Source of the DNA: an uncultured Microcoleaceae cyanobacterium
GTDB taxonomy: Bacteria; Cyanobacteriota; Cyanobacteriia; Cyanobacteriales; Microcoleaceae
Direction: 5' to 3'
NCBI GenBank assembly: GCA_938083405.1
Contig: CALKCV010000112.1
Coordinates: forward strand, 1-5,227
Length of the DNA: 5,227 nt
Every line of letters begins with the position of its first letter. The first letter of the stretch is position 1. The translations under genes were made by a program, and so were the position numbers. The notes under the pieces are model-generated. The model ran no database searches, was not told the origin of the DNA, and worked only from the letters and a program-made list of their open reading frames with translations. Of this stretch, positions 1 to 5,180 are shown in pieces.

Positions 1-38
1 AAGTTAAAGCTGTTAACAAAAAATAGCAAAAATACAAT

Positions 39-90
39 TAGACCTCTCCATAAAATGTTCGCAAACCCATAATAGACCTCTTGCATAAAT
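39..90. repeat. Short direct repeat pair (TAGACCTCT...ATAAA), possible insertion-sequence end
   Basis: TAGACCTCT occurs at 39-47 and again at 73-81, 34 bp apart. Each copy is followed after two or three bases by ATAAA, so the two units are about 18 bp and nearly the same. The second copy ends on the TGA codon of the open stretch at 90-215. Transposase genes often stop inside or next to a terminal repeat, so this could be the edge of a decayed insertion sequence. No matching inverted partner is visible in the window and no element can be named. Confidence 0.3.
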
Positions 91-215
91 CAATCGGCTT
101 CAAAAAAATAACGCACTGGAATTTTTGTCATAAATCGCAAATGGGTCGCCAACCAAAAACGCAATTTTTTACCCTCTGGAGTATAGCTTTCAGGAATTAA
201 CGGCTCCACCCAATC
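90..215 (-). other. 41-codon open stretch in frame beyond the stop of the 839-residue gene; possible gene remnant
   Basis: Immediately after the TAG stop at 216-218 the same frame stays open for 41 codons and ends at TGA (90-92). The encoded peptide begins DWVEPLIPESYTPEGKK and ends KIPVRYFFEAD. It reads like a genuine protein C-terminus, with mixed aromatic, basic and hydrophobic residues and no low complexity. It holds three lysines and three arginines in 41 residues, whereas the preceding 839 residues hold only five lysines. It therefore does not look like the lost tail of that protein. More likely it is the 3' end of a different gene whose body was lost by rearrangement, or the chance continuation of an open frame. 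The adjoining TAGACCTCT repeat would fit an insertion-sequence remnant. I do not recognise the family. Confidence 0.3.
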
Positions 216-2735
216 CTACAACCTCCATAACTCCCGACCGTTAACACCATTATTGGCAGTGAAATAAAGATTCTCACCAAAGGTGAAGAAGCCTGCGGGC
301 GCAGAACTACCATTTGGATTAATATCCAGCACCAATTCCGTTCCCTCGGACGAACCATCGGTCCGCCATAACTCCCTGCCATTGATACCATCGTCGGAAA
401 CAAAATACAGACTGTCGTTAAAATTGAGGAAAGGCCCCGAAGAAGAGTCCCCCTCTTCATTTATATCCCTCAAAATCCTAGTACCAGCCCCGGTACCATC
501 AGTCCGCCACAACTCCCTACCGTTAGTGCCATCATCCGCAATAAAGAACAGCAATCCACCAAATCGAATGAAAGCGGTTGGCGTTGCATCTCCGTCTGGA
601 TTGATATCGTTAAACAACACCGTCCCTTCCTCCGTGCCATCAGTCCGCCACAACTCTCTGCCATTAGTACCGTCGTCCGCGCTAAAGTAAACAAATTGAC
701 CAAATGAGGTAAAACCAAGCGGGCTCGAATCTCCTTCTGGATTGATATCTTTCAATAAAGCCGTTCCCTCTGGCGTACCGTCGCTGCTCCATAGTTCGCT
801 GCCAGTCTCTCCGTCGTCAGCATTAAAATACGTTAAACCCCCCGCATTTCTAATACCTCCAGGAGACGAACTCCCACCCCCTGGATTAATATTCTGTACT
901 AAAGTAGTTCCCTCTGCCGTACCGTCCGTCTGCCACAACTCTCTGCCAAGAGTGCCGTCATCCGCGCTGAAATAAAGAACGTCCCCCACCTGTCTGAGGT
1001 CCCTGGGGGCAGAAGTTCCATCTGGGTTGAGGTCTATTACTAACTCCGTGCCCTCGTCGGTACCGTCGCTCTTCCATAACTCTCTACCAGTCTCGCCGTC
1101 GTTGGCAGTAAAGTACAAACTGTTGTTAAAAACTCTAAAGGTTTCGGGAGCAGAAGCGCCGTTAGGGTTAATATCCTTAATTAAGGAAGTGCCAAGTCCG
1201 GTACCGTCCGTCCTCCATAACTCTCTGCCGTTAGCTCCGTCAGTGGCGCTAAAATATAAAGCATTGTTAAATTCTCTGAAACCCTGCGGTTCGGAATTGC
1301 CATCGGGGTTGATGTCGAAAATTATCCCCGGCCCCTGTACGGTAATTGTTGTTTCAGCGATGTCGCTCTCGGGGTTGGGATCTCCCGCATCGGTTTGGGT
1401 TATTTCTGCCACATTACTAATAGTAAGACCAACGGTTCCGATCGCCTCTACCTCCGCCTCGATTTCCAAGGTCGCTACTTCCTCATTTTCCAAACTACCC
1501 AGCTCCCAGATTCCCGTCTCTGGGTTATAGCTATTTTCGTTTCCTGAGTTATCCGATAAATAGGTTAAACCCCCATCGCCAGGCAACAAGCTAGTTAATT
1601 CTATATTTGTTGCAGCGTCCGGTCCGTTATTCGTCACTTCTATTTCATAAGTAATCCTATCCCCCGGCTGCGGCGTCGCATTGCTTGCCGTAACAGCAAC
1701 CCCTAAATCTGCCTCAAACTCTTTCTCCGTGTCGTTATCAGTATTTACGACCTGGATATCGTCTGCTACTAGCCCGTTATAAATACTATCGGCGCTAGTC
1801 GCTGGAGCTATCTCGATAGAGTATTCAATATCTCCATCTACTTCGTTATCATCCACTCCCGTTACCGTAACAGTTTGCCGTCTTCCCCAATTGTCAGGTC
1901 CAAAAGTCAGGCTATTAATATCGACAGTGCCTTCCGTAGCGTCAGAACTGCCGATACCAAGAGTCACCTCATCAGTAGGTCTGGTTGCAAGTCTCACCGT
2001 AAAGGTTGCCGTATCCCCGTCTTCAGAAGTATTATTACTTATCTCGCCGATAACAAAACCGCCACTGGGCCTTGGTCGTGCTGGTGTTGGTGATGGTGAT
2101 GGTGAGATTGCTGGCGCGGGTTCCGGTTCTGGCTCTGGTGCGGGAACTGGCTCTGGTGCGGGTTCCGGTTCTGGAGTAAAGGGAATAAAATCTTCCCGTT
2201 GAAGGCCAGAAACTCCTCGGACAACCGCCAGATATTCACCGGTGAAGCTATCTTGAATAATCGTGTCCCCTGCATCCTCAAAAATAATCAGATCGTCGAA
2301 GGTTATACCCCCAAGTAATTCGATTAAATCTCGACCGTTACCAAAATCTGTTATAATATCCGCGTTTAACTGAGGATAGCGAATTGTTGGCAGAAAAATA
2401 GGATCGCCATTTTCTCTGGCAATGGCAAATACATCGTCCTCGGGACCTCCCGTTAATATATTACTTCCTCGGTCTCCACGCAGGGTATCGTTACCCAGAT
2501 CGCCAAAAATCCAATCGTTATCCGGGCCCCCTTCTATAAAATCGTTGCCTTTACCCGCATAGAGGGTATCGGCTCCTAAACCGCCATTTAAGACATCGGG
2601 ATCTTGGTTGCCGCTCAAAAAGTCATCCCCACCCAGGCCATTGACTGCATCGAAGCCTTCAAAGGCAAAAATGCGATCGCTCAGTGGCGTGCCCTCAATA
2701 AAATCAAACCCTGGTGTACCTTCTATGTTGGCCAT
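216..2735 (-). CDS. Modular RTX / Calx-beta-like / DUF11 / ELWxxDGT-repeat protein, probably exported
   Basis: This 839-residue protein has no assigned function. Residues 4-102 form about eleven in-phase nonapeptides of the hemolysin-type calcium-binding (RTX) kind, such as LNGGLGADT and LYAGKGNDF. The usual following motif, IITDFGNGRDLIEL, is at 127-140. Residues 188-224 are a Pro/Glu-rich linker. Residues 225-335 resemble Calx-beta-like domains, with VTVTGVDDNEVDGD followed by NTDND. Residues 341-467 match DUF11 (YEIEVTNNGPDAATNIEL). Residues 470-839 hold eight ELWxxDGT repeats. Cysteine is absent, the only methionine is the initiator, lysines number five, and Asp/Glu abound. No N-terminal signal peptide or membrane segment is visible. 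RTX substrates commonly leave by type I secretion without a cleaved signal, so a surface or extracellular location is inferred. The ATG start fits because the RTX repeats begin right after it, although no clear Shine-Dalgarno precedes it. Confidence 0.9.
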   Translation of the reverse strand: MANIEGTPGFDFIEGTPLSDRIFAFEGFDAVNGLGGDDFLSGNQDPDVLNGGLGADTLYAGKGNDFIEGGPDNDWIFGDLGNDTLRGDRGSNILTGGPEDDVFAIARENGDPIFLPTIRYPQLNADIITDFGNGRDLIELLGGITFDDLIIFEDAGDTIIQDSFTGEYLAVVRGVSGLQREDFIPFTPEPEPAPEPVPAPEPEPEPAPAISPSPSPTPARPRPSGGFVIGEISNNTSEDGDTATFTVRLATRPTDEVTLGIGSSDATEGTVDINSLTFGPDNWGRRQTVTVTGVDDNEVDGDIEYSIEIAPATSADSIYNGLVADDIQVVNTDNDTEKEFEADLGVAVTASNATPQPGDRITYEIEVTNNGPDAATNIELTSLLPGDGGLTYLSDNSGNENSYNPETGIWELGSLENEEVATLEIEAEVEAIGTVGLTISNVAEITQTDAGDPNPESDIAETTITVQGPGIIFDINPDGNSEPQGFREFNNALYFSATDGANGRELWRTDGTGLGTSLIKDINPNGASAPETFRVFNNSLYFTANDGETGRELWKSDGTDEGTELVIDLNPDGTSAPRDLRQVGDVLYFSADDGTLGRELWQTDGTAEGTTLVQNINPGGGSSSPGGIRNAGGLTYFNADDGETGSELWSSDGTPEGTALLKDINPEGDSSPLGFTSFGQFVYFSADDGTNGRELWRTDGTEEGTVLFNDINPDGDATPTAFIRFGGLLFFIADDGTNGRELWRTDGTGAGTRILRDINEEGDSSSGPFLNFNDSLYFVSDDGINGRELWRTDGSSEGTELVLDINPNGSSAPAGFFTFGENLYFTANNGVNGRELWRL
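219..1328 (-). repeat. Eight tandem ELWxxDGT protein repeats (about 141 bp each)
   Basis: Residues 470-839 of the modular protein contain ELW at 505, 552, 599, 647, 694, 741, 788 and 835, a spacing of 47 residues except for one 48-residue step. Each unit runs roughly DINPxGxSxPxxF, then LYFxAxDG, then GRELWRTDGT and EGTxLV. The fourth unit carries an extra residue in its GGGSSSPG loop and has SELWSSDGT in place of RELWRTDGT. The final unit stops at ELWRL, right at the C-terminus. The length, the repeated beta-strand pattern and the count of eight suggest a beta-propeller or similar closed beta-solenoid; this is inference from the pattern only. Confidence 0.9.
1335..1715 (-). other. DUF11-type domain within the modular protein
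   Basis: Residues 341-467 contain the hallmarks of the DUF11 / conserved-repeat family found in bacterial surface proteins: a start of ADLGVAVTASN, the core ITYEIEVTNNGPDAATNIEL, LGSLENEEVATLEIEAEV, and NVAEITQTDAGDPNPESD before the final strand. The fold is expected to be an Ig-like beta-sandwich serving as a spacer. No catalytic residues are expected. Confidence 0.75.
1731..2063 (-). other. Calx-beta-like domain within the modular protein
   Basis: Residues 225-335 show the pattern SEDGDTATFTVRLATRP, SSDATEGTV, LTFGPDNW, QTVTVTGVDDNEVDGD and IEYSIEI, and end in NTDND. This is the usual form of Calx-beta-like modules in large bacterial adhesins. The clustered acidic loops (DDNEVDGD, NTDND) are typical calcium-binding positions. 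Assignment is from motif memory, so the exact family label is less sure than the beta-sandwich nature. Confidence 0.65.
2064..2174 (-). repeat. Pro/Glu linker encoded by short tandem DNA repeats
   Basis: Residues 188-224 are alternating Pro-Glu/Ala and then Ser-Pro (PEPEPAPEP, SPSPSPTPARPRP). They separate the RTX part from the folded beta domains. On the plus strand the DNA is itself repetitive: three adjacent 18-bp units start at 2113, 2131 and 2149, the last two both beginning GGCTCTGGTGCGGG, and a GGTGAT-like 6-bp pattern lies at about 2088-2105. The units keep the reading frame, so slippage would lengthen or shorten the linker without breaking the gene. Confidence 0.85.
2430..2726 (-). 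repeat. RTX nonapeptide repeat block
   Basis: Residues 4-102 can be read as eleven consecutive nine-residue units in one phase. The central ones are canonical, for example LNGGLGADT, LYAGKGNDF and IFGDLGNDT. The first three (IEGTPGFDF, IEGTPLSDR, IFAFEGFDA) are degenerate. Such repeats form a calcium-stabilised parallel beta-roll that folds after export. The block sits at the N-terminus here, while in classic RTX toxins and proteases it lies near the C-terminal secretion signal. Confidence 0.85.
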
Positions 2736-2784
2736 AGTTTTAATTTATGCGTGCCAATACCTAGAGCGTCGGTCAAGTATTCTT

Positions 2785-2851
2785 AGAAACCGGGTTTTTG
2801 GTGGGGAAAATGCGGATATTTCCTTAATAGTTCCCCAGAAACCCGCTTTCT
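2785..2851. repeat. Imperfect long inverted repeat (palindromic element)
   Basis: The left arm at 2785-2808 (AGAAACCGGGTTT then TTGGTGGGGAA) pairs with the right arm at 2831-2851 (TTCCCCAGAAACCC then GCTTTCT). The pairing has two mismatches and one three-base bulge, around a 22-bp loop. There is no T-run on either side, and the true operon terminator lies separately at 2902-2939. AGAAACC/GGTTTCT palindromes are, as I recall, a common dispersed repeat type in filamentous cyanobacteria. The element lies between two genes on the same strand, upstream of the modular protein gene, and could fold in its leader RNA. Confidence 0.6.
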
Positions 2852-2901
2852 CTGCCGACTCTCTAGTGGATTGACGCTTAAGGGACACGCCATGTTTCCC
2901 G

Positions 2902-2939
2902 AAAAGAGAAACGGGTCGAGCTATCCTCGCTCAACCCGT
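2902..2939 (-). terminator. Intrinsic terminator of the atpD-atpC operon
   Basis: Read on the minus strand, ACGGGTTGAGC and GCTCGACCCGT form an 11-bp stem (one G-U pair in RNA) with a seven-base loop, followed at once by TTCTCTTTT. The hairpin begins 25 bases after the atpC stop codon. It is a strong textbook rho-independent terminator and separates the ATP synthase operon from the downstream modular protein gene. Confidence 0.88.
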
Positions 2940-2964
2940 CCTTGGAATTAAAACCAGTATGAGT

Positions 2965-3375
2965 TTAAACCATGCCACCAGCAGCCTGAAAACGAGCGCG
3001 GGCACGCTTGAGAGCTTGCTTGGCTTTCATTTGTTCTTGGAGGTTATCACCGTTTTGGGCCTGTTGCAGACGTCCTTCGGCTTCTTTATAAGCGTTATCT
3101 GCACTATCGCGATCGATTTTATCTCCTCGCTCGGCACCGTTGACTAGGATGGTAACTTCGTTTTCTTCTATCTCAGCAAAGCCACCCATTAGAGCGATCG
3201 CCACCCAATCTTTGCCGGGGCGGACTCGCATTACTCCAGTATCGAGAGCCGTCAACAAAGGAGCGTGACCGCTGAGGATACCTAATTGACCGGTAGTGCT
3301 AGGTAAAACTACTTCCTCGGCATCAGAGTCCCAAACAGTTTTATCGGGAGCTATTACACGCACAGTTAATGTCAT
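2965..3375 (-). CDS. atpC: F1F0 ATP synthase epsilon subunit
   Basis: Epsilon subunit of the F1 head (called atpE in the chloroplast and cyanobacterial naming), part of the rotor central stalk on the cytoplasmic face of the thylakoid membrane. It couples F1 to the c-ring and can inhibit ATP hydrolysis. The 136 residues match the family length. An N-terminal beta-sandwich covers about residues 1-86, with the conserved GILSGHAPLLTALDTGVMRV (32-51) and GGFAEIEENEVTILVNGAE (64-82). A C-terminal helical hairpin of about 87-132 is rich in Ala, Gln, Arg and Lys. The start is supported by the usual N-terminus MTLTVRVIAPD; no clear Shine-Dalgarno precedes it. It lies 108 bp downstream of atpD on the same strand and is followed by the operon terminator. 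A HIP1 site lies within the gene at 3194-3201. Confidence 0.97.
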   Translation of the reverse strand: MTLTVRVIAPDKTVWDSDAEEVVLPSTTGQLGILSGHAPLLTALDTGVMRVRPGKDWVAIALMGGFAEIEENEVTILVNGAERGDKIDRDSADNAYKEAEGRLQQAQNGDNLQEQMKAKQALKRARARFQAAGGMV

Positions 3376-3474
3376 TTGTCAATTGTTCTAAAAAGGGAAC
3401 GGGGAACGGGGAACGGGTCGAGGGAACGGGGAATTGTCAATTAGCAATTAGCAATTAGCCATTCCTCATTCCCC
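3376..3474. repeat. Mosaic of heptanucleotide tandem repeats (STRR type) in the atpD-atpC spacer
   Basis: Most of the 108-bp spacer is built from seven-base units. TTGTCAA occurs at 3376-3382, followed by TTGTTC. GGGAACG occurs three times in tandem at 3395-3415 and once more at 3422-3428. AATTGTC at 3432-3438 is followed by AATTAGC three times at 3439-3459. ATTCCTC and ATTCCCC follow at 3461-3474. Tandem heptamers of this sort are known from filamentous cyanobacteria as short tandemly repeated repetitive (STRR) sequences. Their position inside the transcribed spacer means they become part of the atpD-atpC mRNA. The G-rich and C-rich blocks can pair partly (GGGGAA with TTCCCC). Confidence 0.88.
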
Positions 3475-3483
3475 AAAAATTTC

Positions 3484-4938
3484 TTAACCTTCAGCCTTGA
3501 GCTTTTCAGCCTTAGCCATAACCTGGTCGATACTACCAACCATATAGAAAGCTTGTTCTGGTAGTTCGTCAAGTTGCCCAGAAAGAATCATATTGAAGCC
3601 CTTAATAGTCTCTTCGAGCTTCACATACTGACCGGGAGAACCAGTAAAGACCTCAGCCACAAAGAAAGGTTGAGACAAGAAGCGTTCGATTTTACGGGCG
3701 CGAGCAACAACCAAGCGGTCTTCCTCGGAAAGTTCGTCCAAACCCAAGATAGCGATAATGTCTTGGAGTTCTTTGTAACGTTGCAGAGTAGATTGTACGG
3801 CACGAGCAGTATTGTAGTGTTCGTCGCCTACCACCGAAGGCTGCAACATAGTTGAATTAGAATCCAGCGGGTCCACTGCAGGATAAATGCCCTTAGATGC
3901 CAAACCACGGGATAACACAGTAGTAGCATCCAAGTGAGCAAAAGTAGTAGCAGGGGCCGGATCGGTCAAATCGTCCGCAGGCACATATACAGCTTGAATC
4001 GAAGTAATCGAACCTTCTTTCGTAGAAGTAATCCGCTCTTGAAGTTCGCCCATCTCCGTTCCCAGAGTTGGCTGATATCCCACAGCAGAAGGCATCCTGC
4101 CCAACAGAGCCGATACCTCAGAACCAGCCTGCACGAAACGGAAAATATTATCGATAAACAGCAACACGTCTTGTTTGCTGACATCGCGGAAATACTCGGC
4201 CATAGTCAAGGCTGATAGAGCTACGCGCATCCGCGCGCCGGGGGGCTCGTTCATCTGACCGTAAACTAGAGCCACTTTCGACTCGCTGAGGTTCTCGCTG
4301 TTAATGACCCCAGATTCCATCATTTCGTTGTAGAGGTCGTTACCTTCGCGAGTCCTTTCTCCAACGCCACCAAACACGGACACGCCACCGTGAGCTTTGG
4401 CGATGTTATTTATTAGTTCCATGATGATGACCGTTTTGCCCACACCAGCACCACCGAACAGACCAATTTTGCCTCCCCGACGGTAGGGGGCCAACAAATC
4501 TACCACTTTAATTCCGGTTTCAAAAACCGAAGGTTTGGTTTCTAATTCTGTCAGGGTAGGGGCGGATCGGTGGATGGGGGAGGTTTCCTCCGATTGAACC
4601 GGACCTAGTTCGTCAACGGGCTGGCCAATAACGTTAAAAATCCGACCTAAAGTGCAGTTTCCTACAGGAACGCTAATTGCCGCCCCGGTATCTATTGCTT
4701 CCATGCTCCGCACCAGGCCATCGGTTCCGCTCATGGCCACGGCGCGAACTTGGTTGTCGCCTAATAGTTGTTGAACTTCGCAAGTTACCGAAATATCTTG
4801 TCCGGCTTCGTTTTTGCCCTCGATTGTCAGAGCGTTGTAAATTTCCGGCAGCTTGCCTCCTGGAAATTTAACATCTACAACTGGACCAATAATTCGGGTT
4901 ATGTAACCTACGTTTGTTTTTTCTGCGGTGCTTACCAT
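3484..4938 (-). CDS. atpD: F1F0 ATP synthase beta subunit (catalytic)
   Basis: Catalytic beta subunit of F1 (atpB in the chloroplast and cyanobacterial naming), which makes ATP from ADP and phosphate using the proton gradient. The 484 residues are full length. Visible motifs are the Walker A loop GGAGVGKT (162-169), the catalytic glutamate E194 in GERTREGNDLY, Walker B ending at D263 in DVLLFIDNIFRF, the alpha/beta signature PAVDPLDSNS (353-362), and an intact DELSEED lever (401-407). The N-terminal barrel covers about residues 9-85. The start MVSTAEKTNVGYI is the usual cyanobacterial form; an AGG about ten bases upstream is a weak ribosome-binding site. Cys95 in VGNCTLGRIF is slightly unusual, as Ala is more common there. 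No alpha, gamma or F0 gene adjoins it, consistent with the separate beta-epsilon operon of cyanobacteria. Confidence 0.99.
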   Translation of the reverse strand: MVSTAEKTNVGYITRIIGPVVDVKFPGGKLPEIYNALTIEGKNEAGQDISVTCEVQQLLGDNQVRAVAMSGTDGLVRSMEAIDTGAAISVPVGNCTLGRIFNVIGQPVDELGPVQSEETSPIHRSAPTLTELETKPSVFETGIKVVDLLAPYRRGGKIGLFGGAGVGKTVIIMELINNIAKAHGGVSVFGGVGERTREGNDLYNEMMESGVINSENLSESKVALVYGQMNEPPGARMRVALSALTMAEYFRDVSKQDVLLFIDNIFRFVQAGSEVSALLGRMPSAVGYQPTLGTEMGELQERITSTKEGSITSIQAVYVPADDLTDPAPATTFAHLDATTVLSRGLASKGIYPAVDPLDSNSTMLQPSVVGDEHYNTARAVQSTLQRYKELQDIIAILGLDELSEEDRLVVARARKIERFLSQPFFVAEVFTGSPGQYVKLEETIKGFNMILSGQLDELPEQAFYMVGSIDQVMAKAEKLKAEG

Positions 4939-4973
4939 GCTGAAGGCCTATTTGGTATTTGAGTTAGTTAATT

Positions 4974-4994
4974 ATTTCCGACTGGGCCGGAAAT
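4974..4994 (-). promoter_or_regulatory. Hairpin in the atpD leader
   Basis: ATTTCCG (4974-4980) and CGGAAAT (4988-4994) form a seven-base-pair stem with a seven-base loop, 35 bases upstream of the atpD start codon. In the atpD mRNA it would lie in the 5' leader, upstream of the weak ribosome-binding site and leaving it free. On the plus strand a T-rich stretch follows the hairpin (about 4994-5011), so it could instead stop antisense transcription. No such plus-strand gene is visible. Confidence 0.45.
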
Positions 4995-5055
4995 TTTGGT
5001 TTAATTTTTTTGATTGCCATTCTTTAGACTATCACTGAAGGGATCGCCGCAGGCA

Positions 5056-5063
5056 GCGATCGC
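5056..5063. repeat. HIP1 octamer
   Basis: GCGATCGC, the highly iterated palindrome of many cyanobacterial genomes. Other exact copies lie at 2673-2680 (inside the modular protein gene), 3194-3201 (inside atpC) and 5192-5199 (near the right edge). The copy here forms the right side of a small GATCGC/GCGATC stem with the sequence at 5042-5047. Confidence 0.9.
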
Positions 5064-5130
5064 TCTTTCTTTTCTCAAATTTTAGACTTTAGCTTTTTCT
5101 GGCCTTCTTCAGCAAAATGTTATTTTTATC

Positions 5131-5159
5131 TTGACACAAAATAAAAAATGTGGTATAAT
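5131..5159 (+). promoter_or_regulatory. Near-perfect sigma-70 promoter pointing right
   Basis: TTGACA (5131-5136) and TATAAT (5154-5159) are both exact consensus hexamers separated by the ideal 17 bp, with an extended -10 TGG directly before TATAAT. Transcription would begin near 5166 and run out of the window, away from atpD. No clear coding start follows before the window ends at 5227, so the target gene or RNA lies to the right. Confidence 0.8.
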
Positions 5160-5180
5160 TATTTTAAGAAAAAAAGGCAA
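5152..5180 (-). promoter_or_regulatory. Weak candidate promoter for the atpD-atpC operon
   Basis: On the minus strand TTGCCT (5175-5180) and TATACC (5152-5157) are 17 bp apart. The -10 element overlaps that of the opposite, stronger promoter. A start near 5145 would give a leader of about 200 bases. Both hexamers depart from consensus and other AT-rich starts nearer atpD (for example TAAAAT around 5090) cannot be excluded. Confidence 0.25.

Noticed and set aside
283..1530. Plus-strand open frames of 77-167 codons opposite the ELW repeats, with recurring VPSVRHNSLPL motifs
   Set aside because: They are antisense shadows. Their periodicity simply mirrors the 141-bp repeats of the minus-strand gene, and they lack a promoter or independent coding signal.
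1891..2202. Plus-strand frame with a Gly/Ser-rich tail
   Set aside because: The Gly-Ser run is the reverse reading of the Pro/Glu linker DNA repeats; no other support.
2604..2874. Small plus-strand frames over the start of the modular gene
   Set aside because: They overlap the RTX coding block and the inverted repeat, and encode no recognisable domain.
2736..2901. Promoter for the modular protein gene
   Set aside because: TTGACC at 2771-2776 (minus strand) is 23 bases from the only reasonable -10 (TAAATT), and no better pair was seen.
3574..4215. Plus-strand frames of 93 codons opposite atpD
   Set aside because: Antisense to a highly conserved full-length gene, so explained by its codon constraints.
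5042..5070. GATCGC/GCGATC stem followed by a pyrimidine-rich run, resembling a plus-strand terminator
   Set aside because: The stem is only six base pairs and half of it is a HIP1 site, the run is interrupted by C, and no plus-strand gene precedes it.
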